Positions 44,587 through 54,042 of a DNA stretch of 60,000 nt are shown in pieces. The position numbers and the translations under genes were made by a program. Within the stretch, counting starts at the first letter, position 1; each line of letters opens with the position of its first letter. Source of the stretch: Cryptomeria japonica (lineage: Eukaryota > Streptophyta > Pinopsida > Cupressales > Cupressaceae). The stretch is taken from assembly GCF_030272615.1 (NCBI RefSeq), contig NC_081414.1, forward strand, positions 48,850,501-48,910,500, given 5' to 3'. Below the pieces are notes generated by a model. It did not search any database, was not told the origin of the DNA, and saw nothing but the letters and a program-made list of their open reading frames with translations.

Positions 44587-44591
44587 ATACC

Positions 44592-44833
44592 ATCAGATCC
44601 AAAACATGAACGCGAAAAAAGGATACACGTAGATGAAAATATAACTTGCAAATGCAGAAGCAATGATGTAGAGACTCGATTCTGGTGATCCTGCAAAACA
44701 TTAAATTCAAACAAAACACACACGTGAGAGAAGGTTTTGTATACACGATTTCGACCTGTAATCATCGCTAGTTTGATCTGTCACTTAACAAAAAAGATTT
44801 AAAATGCAAAATAATGTTAGAAAAAGGGAATAA
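44592..44833 (-). other. G1 leader, piece 4
   Basis: Non-coding, directly left of the G1 PBS and matching the last part of the G3 leader. It begins after the right ATACC duplication of G3. Confidence 0.7.
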
Positions 44834-44852
44834 GGTCCCACCGGGTGTGCCA
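44834..44852 (-). other. G1 primer binding site
   Basis: The minus strand reads TGGCACACCCGGTGGGACC just past the LTR end at 44,856, differing from the G3 site by two transitions within the shared 18 bases. Confidence 0.65.
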
Positions 44853-44855
44853 GAA

Positions 44856-45621
44856 TGTAAATGGTAAAAATGGAATGTAAACTATTGTAAAACCAATAAA
44901 GATCCAACCACATAAAACCCTAGTTGTATAATTAAAAATCCACCATACACTAATGAAGAACCTAAACATGCAAAATATCAAATACATGAAAGATTATACC
45001 ATTCAAATGCTTAGTAGGGTTTGATGTCCATTGCTTCCTATTTCCATTGATCTTGTTTGATATAGTTTCTCTCATATTTTGTATGATGCACAAGAGCTCA
45101 ACAAAGAATGGATTGTGGTTGCATAGATGCTTGATTGCTTGATCGCATGGAAGATTGATTTTCTTGTTAGGGTTATGAAAGGATGAAGGAATCCTCTTAT
45201 ATAAAGAACACCTTAGAAAATGGAGGGATAGGATTAAGAGGTAGAAGGATAAATGGTTGACTAGGATTAGAGGTTAGGTATAGAAAATGAGAAAATATTA
45301 GAGAGATGGTTAAAGGAAAATTAAGAGATGAATGACAAGTGTCATGGAGGGAAAAAACTAATGAATTAATTAAATAAATAAAAATCTATATAATTAATAG
45401 AAGAAGTGGGATCAATTAAATAAATAAAATATTTATTCAATTTAGGGAAAAGATAATTTAAATAAATAAAAAAATTTATTTAAATGAGGAAAGGTTAGAA
45501 GAGGATAAATGAATTAATTAATTAAATAAAAATCTGTTTAATTAATAGAAGGCTTAGGATAAAATAGTTCACTAAATAAAATATATATTTAATTAGGATT
45601 GGACAATTTTATGTGTTTGCA
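44856..45621 (-). repeat. G1 5' LTR
   Basis: It runs TGTAAATGG to GTGTTTGCA on the plus strand (766 bp), TG...CA ends. It is similar to but more diverged from the G3 LTRs than those are from each other. It has the AT-palindrome array at 45,360-45,596 and TTTATATAAG at 45,197-45,206. The right flank CTACC should be its target duplication; the partner is outside the window or lost. Confidence 0.85.
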
Positions 45622-45657
45622 CTACCTCTCCCTCCCATCCTCTCTTTCCCTATCCCT

Positions 45658-45699
<42 letters not shown>

Positions 45700-45817
45700 C
45701 TCACTGCCAACCTCTCTCCCCCTATATCTCCCTCAGTCTATCTCTCCCCTAAGTCTCTTGCCCCTCTCTCCTGAGGCTTTGAGACATATCTCTCCCCTCT
45801 CTAGTTATTTACCTCCC
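45622..45817. repeat. Pyrimidine-rich tract with (CT)n
   Basis: A CTCTCC/CTACCTCC-rich sequence includes a pure (CT) run at 45,660-45,695. It resembles the tract at 58,689-59,036, so the copia cluster probably lies inside one such region. Confidence 0.75.
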
Positions 45818-46999
45818 TGTTACTACTTACTAAGATTGCCATTAGTCTTATGTTCAAAGTTATTCTATATATTCTAGTCGGTTACTTCTACCGAATCTTT
45901 CAGTCGGTAAGCACAGTGTAGTCGGTTATAGAAGAAAGTAGTCTCAGAGTGTAGTATACACCGAACACTCTACCGAGTAACACTCTATGTCTATCGAGCA
46001 ACAAGAATGATATATCGAGTGAAACGTGTTACTAGATTCACTGAACCTGGACATATATGGGAAACGTGTTACAAAGATCAAGGAACAAGTAACCGTTATC
46101 ACATTGGAAATTGCACTTAAAGATTGTGTATGATTTTGAGGTCATCTAACCAATGAAATATTTTGCATGGTTATTCATTCGAGAAATCATGTTTGTAAGA
46201 TCGAAGCATGGACTAGATCATCGACATAAGAGATCTATTTATACAACATGAATTCAGGATTAGATATATGTGCATGTGTGTGTGAAGCAAGACAGATACA
46301 AAAAGGAAAATCATGAGATATCACAGAGTGTTATGACTGTTACAGTTGACAGAGAAACACAGAGGTCACTATGAAGGATTTTAGAGAACAGTCAAGGAAT
46401 AGAGTAAACAGAAGGGTTGACTGAGTTAATATATGGATTACCGAGGTATGCTATAAGCAAGGTAATATCATTTTGAGCACATAGAATCTGCTATAACATT
46501 TCAGATGTAATGTTGCAGATAATTTGTAAAGATTTGATTGTAATATTTTGAGTTGTAAGAAAAACCTCTAACAAGGTAAAAGACTCTAACTAAGTCTATA
46601 AATTGTAAAGCCTCTAACCAGGTGCAACATTTAGAATAAGTGTTGTAAAATCCTTTAGCAAGGTAGATCTAACAGATCTTGATACTCCAAACAGGGTAAG
46701 CTATCAGAAATAACTAAACATGTAGCTCTAACCGAGCAACCTTTATTATTGCAGTAGTGAAGTTGTGGGTGTCATCCCCATCGCAGTTTTTCTCTCTAAC
46801 CAAGAGTTTCTACGTAACCAAAATATATGTGTTATGGAATGAATCATGTATGATTGTTATTTATTTGTTTTAGCATTATATTATGTTACTACACTATTCA
46901 GTTTATGCTTAACAATAAAGTTATTGTTGAAGAAAAGTTTTGAAGTACTGATTCACCCCTCCCCTCTCAGTACATTAGCTTTCCATATTGGGCCTAACA
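45818..46999 (+). repeat. 5' LTR of chimeric copia element A
   Basis: The end CCTAACA at 46,999 is followed by the PBS. The start is uncertain; TGTTACTACT at 45,818 is a candidate. It contains TCGGT/ACCGA-rich sequence, six or more CTCTAACAAGGT-like units (46,565-46,739), a diverged GTTTTTCTC...GAGTTTCTACG block (46,787-46,815) and the terminal hairpin (46,945-46,973). It is not the same family as the 3' LTR of this element. Confidence 0.65.
46945..46973 (+). other. LTR 3'-end hairpin, element A 5' LTR
   Basis: GTACTGA pairs with TCAGTAC (7 bp) around TTCACCCCTCCCCTC. Confidence 0.6.
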
Positions 47000-47001
47000 A
47001 T

Positions 47002-47014
47002 TGGTATCAGAGCT
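47002..47014 (+). other. Primer binding site, copia A
   Basis: TGGTATCAGAGCT is the standard plant copia site complementary to the initiator methionine tRNA 3' part. It starts 3 bp after the LTR end. Confidence 0.9.
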
Positions 47015-47061
47015 TCAATCTTGGAAAAGGGTTTAACTACCTAAAGAGAAAGATCTTATCA

Positions 47062-48330
47062 ATGGAAGGCTATAAACAATCTCGGAGAATTGTATATCTG
47101 CAAGAAGAGTTGGATCATGCTAATCAAGTGATTACAGACATGCAAAGACAAATGCAAAAGTCTCTGAAAGTTAGAAGAAGGTTATCTGATGATTTGCAAG
47201 ACTCTGAAGAGCTGGTGGAACAAATTGAGACATCATCTGAGAACCGTATGTCTGAAGAGACTGAAGAAATGATTGAAGTGTTGAAAGAAAAGAACAAAGC
47301 ACTGACTGATTAGCTAAAAGCAATGAAAAGAGAACACGAGCATTTCAGCACACAGATGACTGAAAATCTTGATGCATTGAGGACAACCGAGGATAAAGTA
47401 AGAGATCTAGAAAGAGAGAAACAACAACTTGAAGCATTAGTATCTGAAAAAAAAGATGAAATCATAAGATTGACTGGGATTCAACAAAATCTGTCAGATC
47501 AACTAGGTTATGCACATCATGAAGCAAATCTGAAAGATGATGAGAATCAAGAATTGAAACTTGAAGTATCAAGGTTGACCAATGAACTTGAAATAGAGAA
47601 GAAATCCAAAGAAACACTGAAGAAGAGTTATGAAGCATCAAAGATGTTGGATGGGCAATTGAATACAAGAAGACCCAATAAAGATGCAGGACTCGGTTAC
47701 AAAGGAAAAGACTCTACCGAGAAGGGAATTCATACGACTGAGAGAGGAGAATCATCAAAGCACGCTAGAAACAAGAAGAACATCAAAAGAAAGAAGCCTA
47801 TTTGCAACTACTGTGGAAATCATGGTCATATTGCCAACATGTGCCAAATCAGAAAAAGTAAGCAACCGAATGTCACTAAGTCCAACGATTATTGTTACAA
47901 TTGCAATAAATATGGTCACACATTTAACCAATGTAGGACAAAGTCTGCTAGCAATTATAAGAAGGCAAAATTCAAAGGGTTTTGTAAAAACTGCAATAGA
48001 TATGGACACAGTACCGAGAAGTGTTGGTTTAAGCAAAAGAACTATATGTGGTTTGCACACCGAGCAAATACTGGAAGCTACCGAACTCACAGAGAACTTA
48101 ATCAACCATATGCTGCAGTACCATGGGATTACAATATAAGGATATGGTGTGAATGTTGTGGAAGATATGGACATATAAGTGCCAATTGCTTTATAAGGTT
48201 TGGAATGAACAACCAAAGATCATGGAGAAATCCTAGTATGGCATGTTTTCATTGTCACAAAGTTGGACACTTGGCCGGAGATTGCAAAGATCAACCTAGA
48301 GGAGACACTGAAGATTGGCTAGAGATTTCT
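47062..48330 (+). pseudogene. Copia A gag with coiled coil and five CCHC knuckles
   Basis: Start at MEGYKQSRRIVYLQEELDHA, 62 bp after the LTR; the open frame upstream of this Met is LTR sequence. Residues 1-~200 are heptad-rich and charged (LQEELDHANQVITDMQRQMQ, KVRDLEREKQQLEALVSEKK), a likely coiled coil. One TAG at 47,311 breaks it. A basic stretch (KHARNKKNIKRKK) leads into five canonical CX2CX4HX4C knuckles at 47,803-47,844, 47,893-47,934, 47,983-48,024, 48,148-48,189 and 48,244-48,285. All cysteines and histidines are kept. Such knuckles bind element RNA. Most copia gags have one knuckle, so five is unusual. The frame runs into RT sequence of another family at about 48,330. Confidence 0.82.
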
Positions 48331-49337
48331 GACAGTAATCTATACTTTAAGATGAAAATGATAACATTTTGATTGTTGAAGTCTTTGTTGATGACATTAT
48401 CTTTGGTGGTGATGATGATATGAGTATGAAGTTTGCTAGTGCTATGCAGAAATAATTTGAGATGTCTATGATTAGTGAGATGAAGTTTTTCTTAGGTTTG
48501 CAGATTGCACAGATAGGAAAATATATCTTTATATCTCAAACTAAGTATGTGAAGGAACTGTTGAAGAAGTTTGGACTAGATGATTCCAAACCGGTTGGAA
48601 CTCCTATGGTGACTGGTTGTAAACTGTCCAAAAATGATGAATCACCAAAAGCTAATTAGAGTTTGTACAGATCTATGGTAGGTGGGTTGCTATATCTTAG
48701 TCAGACTAGACTTGACATTATGCATGTTGTGTGTATGACTGCTAGAGATCAAGCTAATCTGAAGGAAAGTCATGTCAGTGCTGTTAAGAGGATATTCAGA
48801 TATCTAAAGGGGATTGCGGATTATGGTTTATGGTATCCACAGAATGATGATTTCATGTTGTGTTCTTACACTAATGCAAATTGGGCTGGTGATGTTGATG
48901 ACTGGAAGAGTACTACCAGTGGAGCATTCTTTTTGGGAAAGAAGTTGGTTTCTTGGGCAAGTAAGAAACAAGATTCAGTATCTTTATCTACTGCTGAAGC
49001 CGAGTACATTACTACTGCTAGTAATTGCACTCAAATAGTTTGGATGAAGCAAACATTGAAAGTTATCAGAGTTATTCATGATGAGCCTATTATCATTTAT
49101 TATGATAATTCCAGTGCTATAAATATGTCAAAGAATCCGGTGCAACATCCAAAGACTAAGCATATATCAATCAAATACAATTACTTAAGAGAGCAAGTCA
49201 GTGAAGAGAAGATGAAGCTGAAATATGTATCTATAAAGGAACAAATTGCTGATATTTTCACTAAGCCTTTGCTTGTAGATACATTTATTTACTTGAGAGA
49301 CAAGTTAGGGGTATCCACCCCTCCTGATGAGAACTAG
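48331..49337 (+). pseudogene. Copia A partial RT and RNase H
   Basis: It starts with SNLYFKMKM, then by frameshift [18 protein letters not shown] (RT catalytic Asp pair), SEMKFFLGLQIAQIGKYIFI, TKYVKELLKKFGLDDSKPVG, and the Copia RNase H: SLYRSMVGGLLYLSQTRLD, YTNANWAGD, KKLVSWASKKQDSVSLSTA, EAEY, YYDNSSAINMSKNPVQH and IADIFTKPL. YTNANWAGD has Asn where the family has Asp (YTDADWAGD in most copies; element B has YTDVDWAGD), so the site is damaged. Protease, integrase and the first two thirds of RT are absent. It ends at TAG 49,335-49,337. Confidence 0.85.
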
Positions 49338-49637
49338 ATGCATTGAGTTGCATCGATTCGGTGAATTTCAGAGCCTTATTCTTTTATCCAGATTGGTGTG
49401 TGAGTGTTGCTCCTCTGTTGGAGTAGTCTGTTGATTTGGTTGTGTGTCCTAGGGGGAGAGAGATTCATGTTTTCTATTTTGGAGATCTTTGTCATTGCTG
49501 TCAAAGGGGGAGAGATATCATGTGAAAAATTGCATTATCTATCTTGATCTTAGGAGGAGTTTGTTGGTGATATCTTCTTTCTTTGCATTGACTGTTTTTC
49601 ACATTCATATGTTGCCATGAATGCCAAAGGGGGAGAT
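49338..49637 (+). other. Copia A 3' untranslated region with repeated polypurine tracts
   Basis: Several tracts of type AAAGGGGGAGA occur (near 49,450, 49,504, 49,625), each followed by sequence resembling the others. The last, CCAAAGGGGGAGAT, is directly before the 3' LTR and is the functional candidate. Confidence 0.7.
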
Positions 49638-50336
49638 TGTTGGAGTTGTTGGATATGGTTGTTCATTGCTGCTTCTAGGATATGTTGTTGTCATTGATGT
49701 CAACATATTCCTATGGTTTATTCCAGTGAGTTTGGGAAGATCTTTTGATCCAGTTTTGTAGTTAGGTTATGTTGTTCATTATTTTGCAGAATCCGATATT
49801 TCCTCCGGTATATTCTGGTGTGATCAAACATTGTATTGAGATTTTGGGATATTGTTTGGGATGATCTTGTGTATCTTTCTTTTATATGGTTTGTGATTTG
49901 GTGCCCCGCAAGTTATCTTTCTTTGTGAGGGTTACTAATTGGAAGTGTTCTTGAGCTTCCTAATGTTGATTGATGAAGATTTGATAAGTGGTGTTGGTGA
50001 AGCTATTAGTGAGGATTCTAACATGCTTGCTGGTGTTTCCTAGTCTTTTCCTATTTGTTTTGGCAATCCACATTAATCATTGTGCAAATTTTTGGTGGTT
50101 TTTGTCAACTAGTATTGATTTTCTTGTTATGCGGTATTTCTGATGGTGTAGTGTGTTGTGGTTGATCTTGGCGTGATTTCCAGTGGATGTGATCATTTGG
50201 AAATTTGAATTAGGTCCATGCTATGTAATGTAAATCATTATATTGGTTCGATGATCACTCTTTGCATCATGTAATGTAATTTTTGTAATTGTGAGTTGAG
50301 GGTTTAGCCAACCTTGTTATCAAGGTTGATGAATTG

Positions 50337-50346
50337 TATATATAGG
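50337..50346 (+). promoter_or_regulatory. Putative TATA box, copia A 3' LTR
   Basis: TATATATAGG follows the hairpin CCAACCTTGTTATCAAGGTTG by about 8 bp. The B LTR has TATAAATAGG at the same place (58,131-58,140). Confidence 0.55.
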
Positions 50347-50845
50347 TGAGTTATTCAATTAGTTTTGGTGTCGATATAGTGTCTGCATTATCAGAGAGAG
50401 GTGAATGTGCGAACAAAAGACTTATCATTTAGTGAAGTGTTCAGGTGAGATTGGTGTTGTAGAGCAAACAATTGTGCTTAACCAAAACTGTCATCAGGCA
50501 TTTGTAAATGCTATCATTGCAGTTCATTTCTTCTGGATTGTAGTCCGAATCATATTGTAAGTCAGTGAGACTTCCCTAAGGGTTGTAGCCTTCTGGAAAA
50601 ATATATTTTGAGCAGTGAGCTCTAGGCAGTGTGCCTGAATGCATGTGCATTCCCCATTGTAATATTTTCACATACTACTGCAGAGTATCATCTTACTATG
50701 GGTAGGTTCCCACTGTGGTTTTTCCTTTGATTGGATTTTCCATGTCAAAAATCTTGGTGTTGTGTGTTGTGCTATTAATTTGCTTATCTGTTTATTGTTG
50801 TAGTTTATCAGTTTATGTCTCAAAGTTAAATTTTTGAGATCCGGT

Positions 50846-50875
50846 GAAGACTGATTCACCCCCCTCTCATTCTTC
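50846..50875 (+). other. LTR 3'-end hairpin, element A 3' LTR
   Basis: GAAGACTGA against TCATTCTTC: 8 of 9 positions pair, with one C-T mismatch, around TTCACCCCCCTC. The outer GAAGA/TCTTC pairs differ from those of other copies. Confidence 0.55.
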
Positions 50876-50895
50876 CTTCTTGATTGTTGCTAACA

Positions 50896-51414
50896 GTGTC
50901 TACATTATTAGAGAGTGGTGTATGTGCGAACAAGGATTCATCTTTTGGTGTAGTGCATTGAGGAGAGATTGGTGTTGCAGAGCAGACAATTGTGCTTAAC
51001 TAGAACTATCATTAGGCATTTGGAGATGCTATTATTATAGTTCATTCCTTCCAGATTGTAGTCTGAATCTTGTTGTACGTCAGTGAGACTTCCCTGAGGG
51101 TTGTAGCCTTCTAGCTCCTTATCCTTTGAGTAGTGAGCTCTAGGTAGTGTGCCTGAATGCATGTGCATTCCCCATTGCAATATTTTGACATACTACTGAA
51201 GAGTATCATCTTATTGTGGGTAGGTTTTTATTGTGGTTTTTTTCTTAACCGGGTTTTCCATGTCAAAATCTTGGTGTTGTGTGTTGTGTTATCAATTTGC
51301 TTATCTTTGTTATTGCTGCAGTTTATCAGATCTGTTTTTGTTATTAAGTTTATAGATCTGGTGAGAACTGATTCACCGCCCCCTCTCAGTTTTCTCTCAT
51401 TGTTGTTACCAACA
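50896..51414 (+). repeat. Copia B 5' LTR, first ~795 bp missing
   Basis: The start GTGTCTACATTATTAGAGAG matches the interior of the A 3' LTR (50,376) and the B 3' LTR (near 58,170). The end TACCAACA is followed by the PBS. So the left half of this LTR is lost and the A 3' LTR is joined at the break. It keeps the GTGG...CCA block (51,231-51,262) and terminal hairpin (51,363-51,394). Confidence 0.85.
51363..51394 (+). other. LTR 3'-end hairpin, element B 5' LTR
   Basis: GAGAACTGA pairs with TCAGTTTTC over 9 positions, one of which is a G-U pair in RNA, around TTCACCGCCCCCTC. Confidence 0.6.
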
Positions 51415-51416
51415 AT

Positions 51417-51429
51417 TGGTATCAGAGCT
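51417..51429 (+). other. Primer binding site, copia B
   Basis: TGGTATCAGAGCT, 3 bp after the LTR end, complementary type to initiator methionine tRNA. Confidence 0.9.
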
Positions 51430-52004
51430 AGATCCTTCAGAAGAAGCTTAACTGCTTGAGGAGATCTAGGATGGAAACTAGAAATGGAGGTGTTATCTTT
51501 AAGAAGGAGAGTTTGAGATTTGATGGTAGTAACTATTCTATATGGAAGAATCAGATGGAAGTGCACTTGAGATGGCTTGGAGAAGATTATTGGAAGATTA
51601 CAAAGAATGCCTATTCTACTCCTTTGAATGGACCGGTTACTGTCGATGAGATCAAGGAATTTGAACATAACATTAGAGTGAAGGAAGCATTGCTGAGTGT
51701 CCTGATTGATTCAGAAATGACAAATGTAATGGGACTTCAGATCGCACATGAGATCTGTGAGAAGCTTGAGACCCTGTATGAAGGAGATAAACAAGTCAAA
51801 GTTGCTCAGTTGCAAAATTTGAAAGGGAAATATGAGATGCTGAAGATGGGAGAAGATGAGAACATAAATACCTTTATGGCTAAGGTGTATGACCTTGTCC
51901 TAGGCATCAGATGTGTTGGTGGAACCCTTGAAGAAGATGAAATTATTGCTAAGGTGCTGAGATCTTTGCCTCTTTCTTACAAACATAAGGTAACTGCTAT
52001 TGAT

Positions 52005-53422
52005 TGTTGGCATATGATGAACTGATATGATGATAATGTATGTTGTTATTGATGTCAATAAGTACAGGTGAACTGGTATGAAGATTGGAAGAAGTTGTTA
52101 TTGATGTTCAAGTAGGAGAACCGGTATGAAGAGATAAAGTGGATTGGTGTCAGGGTTTCACCAAGTGTGACTACCGGTTGGTAGTCTCAGCTCTAGGGTT
52201 TCTGGTTTGGCAATCTAGCTTGTGTGATGCAATCGGTAACATTCTTTGATGAGTTATCTAAGAGATGAGGATGAGATCGAGATGCCACATCATTTTTGTG
52301 CACGTGAAGGATTTCCTTGAGGATCTTGCATGTGAAGATCAATTGCATTAAATATCTACCTCGGGAATGAACATTCTTCTTAGCAGTATGTGAAGAGAGC
52401 ATGATGAGTTACTGATTTCCATGTGCGGTAAAGAATGGATGATGCAGAATGACTTGTGATCTGTTTGAGATTGTTTTATTCTATGAAAAGTGTTTGAACG
52501 GTCAGGATTGGACCGCTTGTAATTGTAAACCTAAAATGTTTAGGGTTTAGGGTTTATGCTACCGACCTAATTGTTGTCTATAAGGTCTATGATTTTTTGA
52601 TATTGTAAGTGTTGGCAAATTTTGTGTTTTGTATCCGAGTGATGAGATACTTTCCAGACCAGTGAGTGGAAAACTGTAGAGTGTGATTGCAGAGTAGAGG
52701 AACATAAAGGGATCTACCTTAGCATGTAGTTCTCTTATCAGATTAGATATTTACCCGTTGTCTTCTAACCATTTCAACAGTAGGAAAATCCCTTTACTGG
52801 GTAGCTTTAACAGGCTTATTATAAATCCTCTAACCAGGCGACTCAAGATCATTGAGTTCTTCAAATCCTCTAGCAAGGTAACCTTTAACAGGGTATATAG
52901 CCATCCCTTAACTGGGTGATCTTTAACAGGATCGGTTCCTAACAAAACCTTATTGCAAAATCTTTAACCGGACTAGGCTCCTAATAGAGCGATCTTCAAA
53001 AGAGTTCAAAAACAACCTTGTGGGTATTCATCCCCACCGTGGTTTTTCCCATTTGGGTTTCCACGTGAAAAATTTGTGTGTCATGAGTTGTGCATTTTTC
53101 ATGTGATGATTGAGCAGACTTTGTTTAGGCGAATATGCATGCAAAGCTAATGGTTATGGTATTACTGATACAACACATGCATAAGTATATTGGTGAAGTA
53201 GTTATCAAGTGTTGAATATTATTTGAAGTATTCAGTTTTATTGGTTTAGCTGTCTGAAGTCTACTGTGTTTAACTGGTATTGCCATGGTTAAGTTCAGTG
53301 ATGAAGACATCCGGTTAGCATTATTTTAACTTGATAAGTTGTTGAGAAGTTTTTGTCTGTACTGATTCACCCCTCCCCTCTCAGTACTAGTTAGGGTATT
53401 TGTTGTTCATAATTATTCATCA
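52005..53422 (+). mobile_element. Solo LTR, copia-type (S5), inside copia B gag
   Basis: It runs TGTTGGCATATG to TTATTCATCA (1,418 bp) and is flanked by TTGAT at 52,000-52,004 and 53,423-53,427. The gag frame is continuous across the site (TAID|EIQS). It has telomere-like GTTTAGGGTTTAGGGTTTA (52,538-52,556), several CTCTAACNAGGT-like units (52,761-52,995), the GTGGTTTTTCCC...GGGTTTCCACGT block (53,038-53,067) and the terminal hairpin (53,359-53,387). Confidence 0.95.
53359..53387 (+). other. LTR 3'-end hairpin, S5
   Basis: GTACTGA pairs with TCAGTAC (7 bp) around TTCACCCCTCCCCTC. Confidence 0.6.
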
Positions 53423-54042
53423 TTGATGAGATCCAAAGTGTGAGTATAGTGACAAGAGATATGTTGGTTGGAAAGATTGCTGCATTTGAGCTGAGCGAAT
53501 TTGGTGAATCACATGGAAAGTCTGAGACAACATTTAGAGCATCTGTATATGGTAAGCAGAAGTATGAACTTGAAGAATGTGGAATATCCAGATATGAAAG
53601 AGAAATGAGAGAGATGGAAGAGCAAGAAAGAGAACTTGATGAGCTTGAAGCATTGATTTCCTGGAGATTGCCTAAGGGAGCCAGTAAATATGATGGAAAA
53701 TTGCCTTTGAAATGTTTCTCTTGCAATAAGGTAGGACATTTTGCTTCTAGGTTTCTGGAGAGAATGGCTAAATATGAAAAGCATGATAAATTTGATAAAC
53801 ATGATAGAAATGATAGATATGAGAAGCATGCGAAGTATGATAAGTTTTATAAGTCTAACTAGAAGTATAGGAATCAGAAGAATTGCTATTATGCTGCTGA
53901 TGAAGGTGTTACAGATGAAGAATCAGAAGGAGATGAAGTTGTATTTCTTGCCATTAAGGAAGATGGATTGGTGCCTATTGATCCCACTAGCTGCACTATT
54001 GAGGAGAAATATTTAGCAACTAAAGTTAAGGAAAGAGATGAA

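Larger units (their letters stand above)
4321..45621 (-). mobile_element. Gypsy element G1 (Tat-like), fragmented host of nested insertions
   Basis: G1 is read right to left. Its 5' LTR is 44,856-45,621, its PBS 44,834-44,852, and its leader is in four pieces (44,592-44,833; 30,353-30,448; 23,986-24,821; 21,080-22,291). Gag lies at 9,362-7,836, then protease, a G-patch-like linker, and RT up to 4,425. The four leader pieces align in order with the undivided leader of the related G3 element, and their summed length of about 2.4 kb matches. About 0.4 kb of gag N-terminus, present in G3 at 41,040-41,440, is missing at the G2 insertion. Pol stops at the RT/RNase H boundary, where a gypsy-type LTR begins, so RNase H, integrase and the 3' LTR are not in the window. 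Confidence 0.8.
49638..50895 (+). repeat. Copia A 3' LTR
   Basis: It runs TGTTGGAGTTG to GTTGCTAACA (1,258 bp) and belongs to the family of the B LTR at 57,375-58,688. It has a TATA box at 50,337-50,346, an inverted repeat just upstream (AACCTTG/CAAGGTT), the GTGGTTTTTCC block (50,714-50,745) and a terminal hairpin with one mismatch (50,846-50,875). It is followed without a gap by a truncated LTR. Confidence 0.85.
51471..54042 (+). pseudogene. Copia B gag, split by a solo LTR
   Basis: Start chosen at METRNGGVIFKKESLRFDGS (an upstream in-frame Met at 51,456 is possible). The N part has the copia gag signature FDGSNYSIWKNQMEVHLRW and KETL-like KLETLYEGDKQVKVAQLQNL, KGKYEMLKMGEDENINTF (UBN2 family). 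It stops at TAID (52,004) and resumes at EIQSVSIVTRDM (53,428) once the solo LTR and one duplication copy are removed. The C part has CFSCNKVGHFASRF (53,713-53,754), a zinc knuckle whose last Cys is Phe, then Lys/His/Asp-rich repeats (KHDKFDKHDRNDRYEKH). A TAG follows SN at 53,860. Gag packages element RNA; this copy is inactive. Confidence 0.9.

Noticed and set aside
46846-47061. N-terminal extension of the copia A gag frame
   Set aside because: This part is LTR and PBS sequence; the gag start is the Met at 47,062.
47462-48216. Antisense open frames across the copia A gag
   Set aside because: They are shadows of the zinc-knuckle gag frame.
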